64,000 bases of DNA from Lepraria neglecta (Eukaryota; Ascomycota; Lecanoromycetes; Lecanorales; Stereocaulaceae), in contig CM065646.1 of assembly GCA_033220425.1 (NCBI GenBank), positions 3,541,501 to 3,605,500 of the forward strand, in the 5' to 3' direction. Below are positions 45,880 through 58,870 of the stretch, piece by piece. The notes below the pieces were generated by a model. The model made no database searches. It saw only the letters and a program-made list of their open reading frames with translations, and was not told the origin of the DNA. Numbering within the stretch: position 1 is the stretch's first letter; the number at the start of each line of letters is the position of its first letter. The position numbers and the translations under genes are program-made.

Positions 45880-48800
45880 TCCGATTACCTCGACATCGTT
45901 TCTATACCTCTCGCCAAACCGCGCTACCTCTATAGTTATAACGGCAAGATACGAAAGAAACCCGTTACCTATGCTATTTACCCTTCTATAAAGGTCGGTA
46001 ACTATCTCGAGTCGACCGTTCCTATACTTATTACTAATCTAGGCAATCAATATATTATCCTCGGTAAGCTATAGATGAATAAGTATAAGGTCCTACTCGA
46101 TATGGCGCATGACCGTATCATTTTCTTGCCTAGTCGCTGTGATTATACCGGAGCTCCTTAGGCTCGCACGAAGGCTTCGAAGGAACCGCTACTACCGCTA
46201 CTACTAGCTGAAGAAAGTAAGGCACTTAATATCGCTGAGATCAGCGCCCCCGTATTCTATATATATACAAGGAACTAAAAGAAGCGTGACGTCTAATGCT
46301 TCTCTATAACAATGGCTGAGATAGAGAAGGCTATCTAGGATAGACCTATACTAGACTAGATCCATAAGGTATCGGAAGTAACCGAGGGGACAATTAAGCA
46401 GAAGCTTCCCAAGGAATACTATAATCTTATTAATATCTTTGACCGGAGTAAAGTAAAGGAACTTCTACTATATCGGTTATATAATTATAAGATTAAACTG
46501 GAAGCTGGAAAGAAGCTACCTTAGAGTCGCTTATACCCGATATCTAGATTCAAGCTCTAAAAGGTAAAGGAATACTTAGACGATAATCTTAAGAAGGGTT
46601 TCATCTCACCTAGCACGGCTCCCTATATATTACCGGTCCTCTTCGTTCAAAAGTATAATAGAAGTCTCCGTTTCTGTATCGACTATCGGAAACTTAATGC
46701 TATTACGATCCGGAATCGCTATCCTATACCGCTTATCGAGGAAACGCTCGCTTGTATCATTAGATATAAATATCTTACGAAGCTCGATATCATTGCCGCA
46801 TTCAATAAGCTTCGTATACACCTAGACAGCGAAGATCTCACGACGTTCACTACCTCCTTCGGGGCGTTTAAATACTATATCCTACCATTTAGCCTAACTA
46901 ACGGACCTATATCCTTCTAGTACTATATGAATAATACCCTCTTCGAATACCTGAACGACTTCTGCCAGGTCTATCTAGACGATATCCTAATCTATAGCAA
47001 GATAGAAAAGGAGTATAAGCAGCAGGTACGAAAGGTCTTACTAAAGCTTCGGGAGGCGGGATTATAGGTTAATATTAAGAAATACGAATTCTACGTCCAA
47101 GAAATAACTTTCCTCGGACTAATCGTATTAACAGAAGGTCTATATATAGACCCTTCCAAAGTAGAGGCTATCGTTAACTGGGAACCCCTAACTCGTCTAA
47201 AGGAGGTATAAGCATTCGTTGGTTTCTGTAACTTCTACCGCCGGTTTATCAAGGACTTCTCGAAAATGGTTAGACCCTTGGTATCGCTCACTAAGAAGGA
47301 TTGTCTATTCTAGTGGTCTAAAGTATACTAAGCAGCCTTCGAGCGTCTTAAAAGCACGGTTACTAGTGCCCCAGTACTTCGGCATTACGATAGATCGCGA
47401 CCAGTAGTGCTAGAGACAGATTCGTCCGATTACGTTAATAGTAGTGTCTTATCCCAAGCTGACGATGACGGAGTCCTCTATCCGGTTGTATTCTACAGTA
47501 AGAACCTACTACCTGCGGAGTATAACTATAAGATCTATAATAAGGAGCTGCTTGCAATCGTCCGCTACCTAGAACACTAGCGTCCTGAATTGGAATTAAC
47601 TGATATCCCCGTCCAAATATTCACCGATTATAAGAGCCTTGAATATTTTATATAGACAAAAGAGCTGACGCGCCGTCAAGCTCGATAGGCAGAGAAATTA
47701 GCTGACTTCAACTTCAAAATTATATACCGGAGTGGCAAATCCAATAGCAAAGCGGACGCCTTAACGCGTATACCAAACTCAGTTCCTGCTAATAGACAGG
47801 ATAAGCGTCAAAAGTATTAATACCGTGCTCTACTATCTCCAGAGTGTTTTCAGAAGTATAGCGCTAAACCCGATTCGATTTTATAGGTCCGTTTTAGCGC
47901 AGGCCTGCGAAATCGATAGCCAATCGATTCACAGGAGCTAAACTCTAAATCGACTAACGCGCGGTTCTCTAGGGACAGAGAATCTAAAAGGGGGGTAGCG
48001 GCAGCGACATTACATTAGACGAACAGATCAACGCGCTGACGGATCAGGATTTACCTCTATACGTAAGGGTTACACTAGTAAACAAGGAGGATAACGACTG
48101 CGGGCGTATCCGTAATACCCTTGAGAAGGATCCGTCTCGTATATTCGAAACGATCAATTTACGTCATTACTCCAGTCATAATAACGCACTATTCTATAAG
48201 GATCGCCTTTGGGTTCCAGCAATAGCTGAGCTCCGCACGGATGTAATCAAGGAAAGCTATAACCAACCCGTATATAGCCACCCCGGTAGAGATAGGACGC
48301 TTGAGTTAGTAAAGAGACAGTTCTACTAGCGTGGCATAAAAGATGAGATTGCTCGCTATATCCGCAATTACTATATCTGCCAACGAAGCAAAGCGCCTCG
48401 GGATTAATATAATGGGCTGCTATAGGCTTTGCCTGTTCCGGAACAACGCTGGCAAGACATTTCTATAGACTTCATCACCGGTCTTCCCGTCTCGGAAGGA
48501 TTCAACGCTATATGCGCTATTATAGATCGGCTGTCCAAAGAACGTCATTACGCTCCATATATTGCGACTGACCGAGGCACGTTAGCGGAAGCCACGGCTG
48601 ACATCCTTATAAGATATATCTTCCGCTCTCATAGTCTTCCAGAGTCAATCATTTCCGATCGAGGGCCACAGTTCATATCATTAGTATAGAAGGTACTATG
48701 TCAGCGGCTGAAGATCGATGTCAAGCTATCCACAGCGTTCCATCCGGAAACTAACGGTTAGACGGAACGGGCTAATCAAGACGTCGAGCGTCACCTGAGA

Positions 48801-49560
48801 ACGTACTATACGTATATACAAGATGATTGGGTCCGACTCCTTCCTATAGCCGAATTCGCGGATAATAACTCTATTACCAGTACTACGGGAGTAACTCCAT
48901 TCTTTACTAATAAGGGTTTCTACCCCCGGATATCTTTCTCTCTATCTGCAGACACTGGATCTACGGCTCGTAAGCATATCTAGTATGCCAAGGCGAACGA
49001 CATTACTGATTATATAACGAGAGTCCTTAACTTTATAACCAAATAATCCGTCGGGAGCCGTAGGAGAATAATAGATTAAGCTAATAGGAAGAGGTCTAAT
49101 ATTATATACGACGAAGGAGATATAGTCTTCCTATCCAGTCGGAATATAAGTACGGAACGTCCGAGTAAGAAACTGGATGACAAGATGCTGGGACCGTTTA
49201 GGGTATTAGATAAAGTTGGATCATCCTACCGCCTAGAACTCCCAGCAAGTATGTAAATACATAACGTCTTCTACCCTAGTCTACTACGAAAAGCGGCTAC
49301 GGACCCTCTACCTGGTCAGCAAACGGAGCCGCCAAGACCTGTCACAGTAGACGGCCAGGAGGAGTGGGAGATCGACGATATCTTGGATGCTCGACTATTC
49401 GGGCGTAATCGACGTCTATAGTTCAGGGTCCGGTGGAAGAACGAGCAGCAACCGGACCGCCAATGGTACTATGCGGACGGCGACGAATTTGGCAACGCTC
49501 ATAACATAGTCGACGACTTCTATACGCGCTATCCAAACAAGCCTGGAAGTTCGAAGCCGC
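45880..49560 (+). pseudogene. pol region with chromodomain (fossil)
   Basis: Reverse transcriptase at ~46560-47100 with VYLDDILIYSK at 46969-47001. RNase H follows to ~47800. The integrase zinc finger lies near 48270-48410. The integrase core at 48429-48800 shows WQDISIDFITGLP and ISDRGPQF. A chromodomain-like end (QFRVRWKNE) lies near 49420-49445. Broken. Confidence 0.85.
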
Positions 49561-49614
49561 TATAGTCGTCTAGCCTTACGCATCAGGGACGATGCTTACT
49601 TGAGAGGGGGGTAG

Positions 49615-49817
49615 TGTCACAGCTTGGCCTTTGCTCACTGGTTGTGCCGATACGCGTAGTATGGAGTATGGTTATCGAACGTTCGATAACCGCTCATGGC
49701 TAGCGGCTTGGCGCGTCTCCAAGACGCGCAGGCTTCATGTATCTATCTTCTCTCCTTAGATATATTCTCCTAGTCATATTACACCCCTATCGACTCGCTC
49801 TAGGTAGGCCCCTAATA
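49615..49817 (+). repeat. 3' LTR of the chromodomain Gypsy element
   Basis: 203 bases, the partner of 43769-43971; followed by the target duplication TATAT. Confidence 0.92.
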
Positions 49818-51055
49818 TATATAAGAAGTACGAGTACTATACCCGGAAGAAGCACTTGTGCGTACTGAGGTTGGATTCCCGTGCGGTTGCTTTACTACAG
49901 GTACCTCTTCCTCCCTAGCGTCGTCCTCGGCGTGTATTTCAAGCTCTAGCTTATATCCATATATCAAATAAAACGGACTTCTCCCGGAGCTTGCTTATTG
50001 AGCTTGGTAATAGACGAATTCGGCTAGCGGTAGGAGACCCGCCTAGTTACCCTGCTACTTATCGCAGTAGGTACGCAGATAGTACTCAAGCGTTTGATTT
50101 TGGCGTTCCAATAGCTTTATCTTCAGATATATATATAGCGCTATTATATCTCGAAGACTTTGCTTATCCTATATCTAAGACCCGGCGTTTACTATACGAT
50201 AGAATCGCTTTTAGACGTATATACCGTTTCGTAAGACGCTATTATACTAGCGACTATATATAGAACGAGTTATTTATAACTAACAGTTCTAGTAATAGGA
50301 TTAAGCTGAATACTAGCTACGTTATAAGTGTTTTAAGTCGGTATCTCGTCTGAGCTCCCCCGGCTTTGGGGTAGAGGTTTCCTAAGCCTTATTATATAAC
50401 TTGAACGGGTCTTATTAACCGCGGTAAGTATAGATCCTAGCAGTTCAGCTTTTGCCTCTACTACTGGATATTACGTCTATACTACGTATATACTATATAC
50501 TGTGTGCGTTACGCCTACTTCTAGAGCATCACCTCCCTCAGGAGTGTCTAGCCTATATACCTTCCTAACTACCTCAAACACAGGGGTATAAATCCCCGCT
50601 ATATTGGCTAGCTTCTACTATAGAGTTGGCAATAAGAGATTTATGGATATATTCGCGCCTACGTAATCAGAGCGTCTCGACGGCGCATCGGCTTATCTGC
50701 GTCCATATCTTCCAACCTATCGGCTAGATCTACTAATTCTGACCTCTTTTGCGGTACTGGAATAGTTATTAGCACTATTTTGCGTAGTTTGGTCTGAACT
50801 TCGTAAGGAAGATACTCCCTTAGTAGAATTCATCTATCGGGGGTAACTGGTCTTCGAGGTTCTTTCGGTACTGATCGAATTGTCTAGCGGACTGGTTATT
50901 CCGCTGATAGGCGTCCTGGATCTCCTAAGAGGTCCGTATTTGGCGGTTTATAGGGTTCTTCTTATAGCTTCCCTATAGTTGCCGCGGGCTACCGCGTAGC
51001 GCTAATATTGCGTATAGGATACGATCCTTATCCGTCTTGAAATAGCGATAAGGTA
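49818..51055. other. Degenerate mobile-element sequence, partly gag-like on the minus strand
   Basis: The first part appears to continue the sequence interrupted at 43768; an open stretch at 49991-50263 has no recognised domain. Between ~50640 and 51050 the minus strand reads like a Gypsy gag fragment (FKTDKDRILYAILALRG). Broken, and no LTRs assigned. Confidence 0.4.
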
Positions 51056-51871
51056 CATTTTATACATAAAAAGCTAAGCCCTAATCCCAATAGGGCAAAA
51101 CTTATTAAGGATTTAGTATATTAGTGTTTCGGGGGCGGCTGCGGGGGTTAGCTTTAGGGAACTCCGCAAGCAACAACATGTTTTTTGAGCTTTTCATAGC
51201 CAAATCTTAGCCAAATTTCAAAATTCGAATGGCCTTGGAAAGCGCATGCTTGGTTCCAAAACTCATGAAATTATCTCGATATCATATGACGTATGTGGCG
51301 CGGGGCATTACTGCGAAGAAGTTGCGGTGCGCATTCAACTTTTGATGTTCCAGGGTCCGGGGGACGCCAAGCTCAATGCTTGGCATTTGCCACTGAGCTT
51401 GGGCTGCCCGCAAAACATGGCGAAAACGCTTCATTTGGTCATAACTTTTGCGCAAATGGACCGATTTTAAAAAATTTGACGGTATTAGAAAGCGTATGCT
51501 TGGTTCCAAAACTTATAGAATCATCTCGATATTATATGATGTATATGGCGCGAGGTATTGCTACGAAGAAGTTACGGTGCGTATTCAACTTTTGATGTTC
51601 TAGGGTCCGGGGGCGCCAAGCTCAATGCTTGGCATTTGCCACTGAGCTCGCGCTGCCTGCAAAACATAACGAAAACGCTTCTTTTGGTCATAAGTTTTGC
51701 GCAAATGGGCCGATTCTAAAAATTCTTGATGCGCAAGCAAGCTAATGATTGACTCCAAAACTTATGAAATTATCTCGATATCATATGACGTATGTGGCGC
51801 GGGGAAGTACTGCGAAGAAGTTGCGATACAAATTCAACTTTTGGTGGTTGAAGGCGCTAGGCCGAAAAGCG
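51056..51871 (-). repeat. Right arm of the ~0.9 kb inverted repeat, inner part
   Basis: Inverted relative to 8415-9310, with the same ~250 base sub-repeats (GCGAAGAAGTTGCGG-like starts near 51313, 51563, 51812). It is interrupted at 51872 by the insertion of a TA-flanked transposon and resumes at 58994. Confidence 0.85.
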
Positions 51872-52229
51872 TAGAAGGGTTCACCCCTTAATGAGGCAAA
51901 CCCCTCAATAAGGCACGCTAAATACGCTAATAATGCTCATACTCGATTTTTGTATGCAGATATCGCCTATTTAGGTAATTATATTATCGCTGCTACTGCA
52001 GAATCATGATATTCATATTGTCGCTTTATAGGTCTTCTTTATCTGCCTCCCATACCTACTAGTATATTGCTCCGTATACTCCGCTTGCTTTATATACTCA
52101 GCATACTCTATATACTCCATTTGCTCTATATCATATCCCACGTGCTCTATATGCTCCACTTGCTCCATGTAATGTAGACCACGCTTGCCAACCCGTAATA
52201 TGACTATCAATTGCGGCCTTCTAACTCGT

Positions 52230-53369
52230 TTCCTTAGTGTTAGAGGCTTCGGAGGTACGAAAAGCTTAGAGCCTATCCGTATAAGGTAATTAACCTCCTT
52301 ATTATATATCCTCTCCTTTTCCTTCTTATACTTATTATACTCCTAAGTCTCCTTCTCTTAAACCTTAGTCGCGGCCTTCTACTTATATTCTTTAACTATA
52401 TCTAGGTTTATAATCCGAGTATTACCGTAATAAGCTACTAATCTATTTGCCTTCTCCTTCCGTCGTCGATTAAGCTCTATAAGTTCTACATTCGTAATAC
52501 TTTGGATAGAGGAGTCAGCTATAGCTCGGATTACTGCTTTACCTAGCTTATTAAGTACTAGATTGGATATTTTACCTTGCGTTACATGCTGGAGGAGTTA
52601 TTAGACTTACTACGTATTAGCTAGAGTTAATAATACCTGAAAGTTGAATCCTATATTCGTATCTATTATTGAGCCTTCTAGAGGGGTAGTAGGATAGATA
52701 GATAGATTCTGCTGCTGAGCTTGGGCCTGAATATCTTGTAGAGGCCGAGGTAGTTACTAAAGTACTACTTCAGGGTTGTATGGCGATAATCTAGATACTA
52801 GCCAAGACTTCTGGATAATATCCTTCGTAATTGCCTCTGTTCTAGCCTTAATATATAGTTCTAGAAAGTCTATCTTATTAATAGAGTAGCTAGCCCCTAA
52901 CCGAGTAGCTTGTTGAACGCGGCTTTTGTATATAATTACTAATGGAGTAAATACTCCAATATCTAGAGGCTGTAGTAAATATATTATATAGAGAGGAAGG
53001 TACAAAAGGATGATTTTATAAGTATTATAGTACTCAATTGCCTCGGTAGTAATATAAGAAGTATACCTATCCAGGACTAGTAGTCGATAAGGCCCTTTTT
53101 GAACTGATTGGGTCTCTAGATCAAAATATTACTTAATCTATGCAAGGCCTAATTCGTTATTAGTCCAACCGTTCTCGCTAAGAGCTATATAGCTACCTTC
53201 TAGAAGTACTTTATACTAGGCCTTCTTATATTATTTTCCTTTAAAGATAATCTATAGAGTAAGTATCCGGCTATCTATAGAGATGTACTCGATAAGAGAT
53301 ACCCATTCGCGGTTTCCGTATTAAGTTATATATACCTTTTTATATTTCGATATAACTACCCTAAATTTA
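52230..53369 (-). pseudogene. Pogo/Fot-like transposase, C-terminal catalytic part
   Basis: The open stretch 52757-53005 reads IYLLQPLDIGVFTPL followed by DFLELYIKARTEAIT and LSPYNPEVVL. It contains the last catalytic Asp and the post-core segment of DDE_1 transposases. Upstream (to 53369) lies the remainder of the core; downstream to ~52230 is the charged tail. Interrupted by stops. Confidence 0.75.
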
Positions 53370-53522
53370 TGATACGGGGTTTTCCTGTATGTTTATAATA
53401 GTAGTATTTGTGGTAAGATTGTTGATTGTTCTATAGAGTAGGAGCGTCTATATGTAAGCTCATAGGGCTGAATGCTGACTAAGCTGAAGTCTGCGGTGTT
53501 GACCAAATCCAGCCCTGTATCA
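53370..53522 (-). repeat. LTR of the zinc-finger LTR element (left)
   Basis: 153 bases, TGATACGGGGTTTTCC... to CCAGCCCTGTATCA; the termini TGATAC/GTATCA are mutually inverted. Partner of 58108-58260. Confidence 0.9.
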
Positions 53523-55192
53523 GAATGCCCACAAAAGAAGAAGAAGGCGACGTCCCGTCGTCCATAGCCATTGTAGAGCTTTAACCAAGCTTATATCCAC
53601 GTATCCAACCAATCACATTGTCTGTATATATATCCGAGCTCTTATAGGGCGACCCTTCTTGGTTCTGCAGGGCCGTATCGAAATTTAACGGCAGCGAGGT
53701 GGCATAGCGAGCTGCTTTGGGAGGACGCGCAATGCGCTCGGACGTTGTTGTGACGTGTATCGATAAGGGGCGCATGCTCAATGGTCGATTAGGAAGGTGT
53801 ATATATCGTATAAGGGGGTGCTGAGTCGCATATTGCATGTTGAAAAATTAGACGTCTTGGCAAAAACCTGGCTTGGGTCAAATATTCGAATAGAGCCATT
53901 TACGAGTTCAGATACTGATTTAGCACCGTTCTAGGCTCGATCCGGTAAGGTGTCGAATTGAAAATCTTGATGCATGAGGTTCTGAAGAAATTACAATCGG
54001 AGTATCATGTCTGGGGAGTAATAGCTACTGCTGCTGCTGAGGCAAGTATGTATGCTGTTGACGTTGACGCTGAGCCTATTGTCGATGCAGTATGGCCGGT
54101 GCTGAGTTTTGCTTGAAGAGCTGCGTAGGCCTGAGATAGCAGTACTGCAGAATTTGAAAATTTGCTAGTAATCCATGCAGTTGTCAACCTTCCGCTAAGC
54201 ATAGCTCGTGGCCTCGGTATGCTTGATTGCCATCGGTCAGCAGCCTCCACGGTAGCATACAGTATAGGTCCGTTCCGGCTGCATGACATATGTCAATCCA
54301 TCGACGTCTCCAATCAACGTCGCTGCTAGCCAAGCTCGGTTGCTTGCTAGGATATAGCAACGTTCGCTTGTCTTATCGACTCGGTTACTTGGTAGCGTCA
54401 ATACTTGGACGCTTCGGTTGACTCGCTGCATAGGGGCATATAGCATTGCTATACTGTATATAGCACTGTATATAACACTACCCTTATTGCCGGTAAAAGA
54501 AAAGGAAAGACGGCGTCCCCGTCGTCATAGGTGACTGTATGAATTGAATTTTTTTTTGAAAAATTTGGTGTCAGTCAGGAATCTTGTATGGGTCCGCTTG
54601 CCGGTAGGAATAAGTAAAGTATAGCGTATACCGGTTTAACTGGCCACATTGTATGTACAGCCAATAGCAGGGTGTGAATATTGAGCTATTTGGCTAAGGC
54701 GTTGGCATGTAATGCTTGTTGATCTGAAATTTGGAAGACTGCTTGCAAATCGAAATTCTAGACGTCGGAAGCTCGGTGACAAAGTAGCCGTGTCAGCGAT
54801 GATTGCGGTGAGCGGAGCTTCTGATTGGCTGGCGGAGCGGAGTTGCAATTGAGAATTTTGCCTTAAAGTCTGCCCGCAAAAGAAGTTGCATTTGGCGGCG
54901 ACGTTAGAATAGCGACGTTATTGTTTGCAGTGTACTGACAGCGCTTAGACGGCAGCGTTATACCCTGTAGATTGTATCCCAACATCTCCAGTGTAGTCTC
55001 CGTGCTCTTACTTTTACAATTTAGCTTTCCTCGCTGAATTGCTTGATAAGGTGCGGAATCGCGGCGGCGATGTGGGTAGTAGGCATCTGCTGCGGGGCTT
55101 AAAAAGCATCCTCGGGGGAAGCCATGAGACTGGTTGCCAAGGGGAGCATGTTTCGTAATTGATCCAGGGCGTTGTTGTTGCAACTTTTGGAC

Positions 55193-56050
55193 CTAAGGCA
55201 GAAAGCAAATATCTGATGTCTTGGCATTCGACTTTCTAGACCGAACGGAGTCGATTGCCGATGTTTCCAGGTCTGACATATGTTTGTCTTGGCGAGCTAG
55301 CTGGATTTGGTTTAGCTCCGTGTCTGACTGCTTGCACTGCTTGCTTATAGATTTGGCTGAAGTACGCTTGCCAAATCGTCGAAATAAGTCATAGACGGTG
55401 AGATAGCTAGATACGGCTGTAGTTTTGCTGCAAGCTGATTGGCGAGCCGATTGTCGAGCTGATCGGAGTGCTCTCAGGGGTGCGTATCGCATGTAGAGGT
55501 CTTCGATTGTAAGGTACGCCTTCTTAGCGGCTTTGTAAGCTGGCGGGGGAGGTGAGACTGCTCGATATGTCGGAGGTGGCGTAGCCGGTGGAGTCGCTGG
55601 CGCTGATCTCGCTTTTACTGTAGGCTTAGAAGGAACCGCTGGGAATATTGACGTTGCTGTCACCGTAGGCCTAGAAGAAGATGTCTCTACTGAATGAGAT
55701 GTCCTCGCTGGGAGATGTAGCGACAAAGTAGCTTTGCGAGCAGCTGAGTTGCTTGATTGTCGGTTATTTTTGCTGTATTGACAATCTTCGCGTATATGCT
55801 GGTGTAGTTGATTCTTGGACGCAAAGGTCTGCTCACATAGCTTGCATCTGGGCTTGTTGCATATGTTGTCCTGCGTATGACGTATGAGGCGTGCAATGGA
55901 TGAGAAGGCTGCATTGCATAGCTTGCATATATGGTAATCGAGAGGTCCTGCTTGCTTAGCTGGTAGCAGGTCTGCCTGTAAGGATGCATGTGAAGTCGCT
56001 TGTAGAGAAGCTTCCTGAGGATTTGACTGGGAAGCTGCTTGTAAAGACAC
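55193..56050 (-). CDS. Zinc-finger protein of the LTR element
   Basis: An open frame of 285 codons on the minus strand; the same frame stays open upstream to about 56285, so 56050 (a GTG) may not be the start. It has a Gln/Ala/Ser-rich N-terminus. Two C2HC fingers follow, residues 42-64 (C-x2-C-x12-H-x5-C) and 69-90 (C-x2-C-x12-H-x4-C). Then comes a Pro/Thr-rich linker and two copies of a short motif, YLTIEDLYMRY and YLTVYDLFRRF, about 60 residues apart. I know no function. It may bind the element's nucleic acid as a nucleocapsid substitute, or be a captured host protein. It is the longest open frame in the element. Confidence 0.6.
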   Translation of the reverse strand: MSLQAASQSNPQEASLQATSHASLQADLLPAKQAGPLDYHICKLCNAAFSSIARLIRHTQDNICNKPRCKLCEQTFASKNQLHQHIREDCQYSKNNRQSSNSAARKATLSLHLPARTSHSVETSSSRPTVTATSIFPAVPSKPTVKARSAPATPPATPPPTYRAVSPPPPAYKAAKKAYLTIEDLYMRYAPLRALRSARQSARQSACSKTTAVSSYLTVYDLFRRFGKRTSAKSISKQCKQSDTELNQIQLARQDKHMSDLETSAIDSVRSRKSNAKTSDICFLP

Positions 56051-58107
56051 TTGTTGGGTAGTCGGCTGAAGAGCTTGCTGAGTGAGTAGCTGAGAAGCTC
56101 GTTGGGGAGATTTCGGAGGAAGGGGTTGCGAAGGTGTTTGCTTAGCTGGTTGAGAAGCTGCAAGTGGCGTTGTCTGAGCAGCTTGCTTAGCAGCTGATTG
56201 CGTAGGTGGCTGAGAAGCTATATGCTTCTGCTGTTGCGCACATTGCTTGCCCGGGGGTTCTTCGCATTTAGCCTGAGATACTAGCTAATCAGATAGCCGG
56301 ATGGCTGATTCAGACACTGATTTATTAGCCGGTTGTGGTGTTGCTTCTGACGCTAGTTGAGAAGTTACTTGGGCAGCTGATTGAGGAGTCGTTTTAGACG
56401 GCTGCTGAGCAGATATCTCGATAGGCGTCTCAGTAGGTGTCTTATGAGGTGTCTCAGCCGCTGGTTAAGGAGTCGTTCTAGAAGGCTTCTGAGTAGATAT
56501 CTCGATGGGTGTCTTAGCAGGTGTTATATATTTTTGCTTGTACTGTTCCCATATCTCCTGGAGGCTTTGTTCGGGTTACTGTTTTGATACCTTTAGACCT
56601 GCTTCGAGGGCTTCTATATTATACTATTAAGAGATTCCTCCGGGGGCAAATCGCCGAGTTGCCTGCGGAGTCGCTGACACTATTGCCTGTATTACTACAT
56701 AGGCTTTAACGAACGGATAGTCTGGCGAATAGCGTTAGTGTTCTCCTAGAGGAACAGCTTGTGTATGTTCTGATATCTGTTTTAAAGGGAGTGCTTGTTT
56801 CTTCTAATCAGAGAGCTATAATCTATATTCCCTGCACATCACCATATCCTTATGCTCAGGGTGGTATTTCTTCGTAAAGCCGGCGTATATAAGACCTTCC
56901 CAAGGAAAGAAAGGAAAGCAAGTATGCCGTTGGCCCGCTGTAGCTAAGAACCTGAATATACTACTTCGTTCCTTAATAGAGTTGTTATATAAAGGGGTGA
57001 ACGTCATCTTGCGTATAGAGCTGCAGCAAGAATTTTGAATGGTTGCAGCTACAGATATAGCTAGGGTGCCGGTAAAAGAAAAGGAATAACACGTCCCTGT
57101 ATCAAGGCTGTAGAGGGGTAGTACAGAGAGCTTTATAGCTCGTGTGGTAGCTGGATTAACGGCTTAATAAAGAGATCGATCTGGCTGAAGAAAGGTGTCG
57201 AGTATCGACTACAAGCGTAGCAAGGAGCGCTGAGTAGGCAGTCGAATTGGGGGTTAGGAGAAGAGATATAGAGCTACTGTATCGATGGCTCAGTGAAGAG
57301 ATCGATCCAGTTACTAGTAAGGCGTGTAGGGCGTTATGTCGAAAGATTGGTATGTTGAGGTCCGGTGGAGAGGTCTGAGCATGCAGTCGAAAAGCCGAGT
57401 CTTGGCACGAAATCTGACTGAGCGAAAAGCAGTTGATTGGCACTGTTTTTGCGTTCAGATACTGCTTGAGTGCTAAGCTAGCCTGATCTGGTAAAGCTTG
57501 CTGTCGTTGCTGAGCAAGCTTCGCAAGGTGCTTTCGCAGAGCAAATGTAGACCGTATATGTCCTTCTCTTTCTCGTGGTGCAGCGCGCTGAGCTACTCGT
57601 AGATGAGGCTTTCGGTAGTAGTGGTTCGAAATGTAGGTGAAGGGCTTGGAATGAGTGCTCGGGGTAAGTGGGTGTTGAGCAGTTGGTGTTGTAGATGCCC
57701 TGGGGCGTGCAGGGGCAACGATATGATGATATAAGCTGGCCTATTCGTGTATAGGGCTTTCGGGGTCGCTGAATCGACTGGTATAGTTGGTTTCTTCGTA
57801 GGAGTGGCGGTTGCAGAGTTCTGCTGGCGGGTAGCTTGCGAGCTTTCCGAAGGATAGAGGATGCGGGGTCAACGAGAAGGGAGAAGAAGCTTTCGGGGTC
57901 GAGGGATCGACTAGTACGCTTAGTCTAGGCGTATAAATTGCAGAGTTGCTGCTGGCGGAGGACGTGGTTCTTCTGAATGGTTCTCGAGGTGGTGTTAAAT
58001 GGTTTAGCAGCGCTGTAGCTTGCTAGGGGGTTGCTAGGCTTAAAGCAACTGGTTGAGCATGTATGGCGACATACTCTGGATCGTGTATCCGGCCGTTGCT
58101 ACCATTA

Positions 58108-58260
58108 TGATACGGGGTTTTCCTGTATATTCATGATAGTAGTATTTGTGGTAAGATTGTTGATTGTTCTATAGAGTGGGAGCGTCTATATATAAGCTCA
58201 TAGGGCTGAATGCTGACTAAGCTGAAGTCTGCGGTGTTGACCAAATCCAGCCCTGTATCA
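58108..58260 (-). repeat. LTR of the zinc-finger LTR element (right)
   Basis: 153 bases, differing from the left LTR at only a few positions. Followed by ATTTA. Confidence 0.9.
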
Positions 58261-58870
58261 ATTTACCTACTACTCCTATTATAAACCCTTTCTTATCTAT
58301 ATTATAGATATCCTCCTTATAGATCTAATAGGTATCTAGGGTCTATTAAAAGAGCTGAAACCAGCCAATAAGGACTTTAGGATCCTAAGCTATTACCCTT
58401 TCCTTATCTAATAGGGGGATATATTAAGTCTTAATATCTGGGTGGCGAGATAAGAACTTCTGGACCCAATTAACTCCTAAAGGCTTCGTATCCCCCTTCC
58501 TGAGTAGTAGTTCTATAGCTATAGACCGTATTTGTTCAACCCGAGGCGGCTAACCCTATACTTAGAGACGGAGGATCTATATAGTAATTGCTTGTTCTTC
58601 TTCAGGCGTTAATCATTATCATTTCTTGCTATCCTGCTTCTTCGTAGCTTACCTATAGATACAACGATCTAACGCGCCCTTTGCTAAGCTATACTAACGT
58701 GTAGCCTTGCGTATCGAGAGGGTTCCTTCAGAGGTATTCCAGTTATTATAAGCGAGTTCCAAACGGACCTCCTTTAGCAGTTCCAGAGGGTCTTAAGGCG
58801 CTATATAAGGTGGAACAGGGTCCTGAGACGTGGTATTAATAGTGGGAGGCATAATTGATAGCTATATAGG
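58261..58870 (-). pseudogene. Pogo/Fot-like transposase, N-terminal part
   Basis: On the minus strand, fragments of the paired helix-turn-helix DNA-binding region are readable (LTPEEEQAI, then NWVQKFLSRHPDIKT near 58450-58500) and run into the start of the DDE domain. Many stops of RIP type interrupt it. It is cut at 58261 by the LTR element. Confidence 0.7.

Larger units (their letters stand above)
43769..49817 (+). mobile_element. Gypsy chromovirus LTR retrotransposon, 6 kb, broken
   Basis: Two 203 base LTRs (43769-43971 and 49615-49817) in direct orientation, flanked on both sides by the target duplication TATAT. A purine tract (GAGAGGGGGGTAG) lies just before the right LTR. Domain order is gag, protease, reverse transcriptase, RNase H, integrase, chromodomain. 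Stops are present but fewer than in Gypsy B. The LTRs are very alike, so this is a younger copy. Confidence 0.93.
53370..58260 (-). mobile_element. 4.9 kb LTR element without recognisable pol (LARD-like), carrying a zinc-finger ORF
   Basis: Two 153 base LTRs (53370-53522 and 58108-58260) in direct orientation, TG...CA ended, flanked by the target duplication ATTTA on both sides. In minus orientation the 5' LTR is followed after three bases by TGGTAGCAACGGCCGG, a primer-binding-site-like sequence whose first 12 bases equal those in Gypsy B. No reverse transcriptase, protease or integrase motif was found in 4.6 kb of internal sequence. It looks nearly whole, only mildly RIP-affected, and is the youngest layer of this nest. 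Confidence 0.85.
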
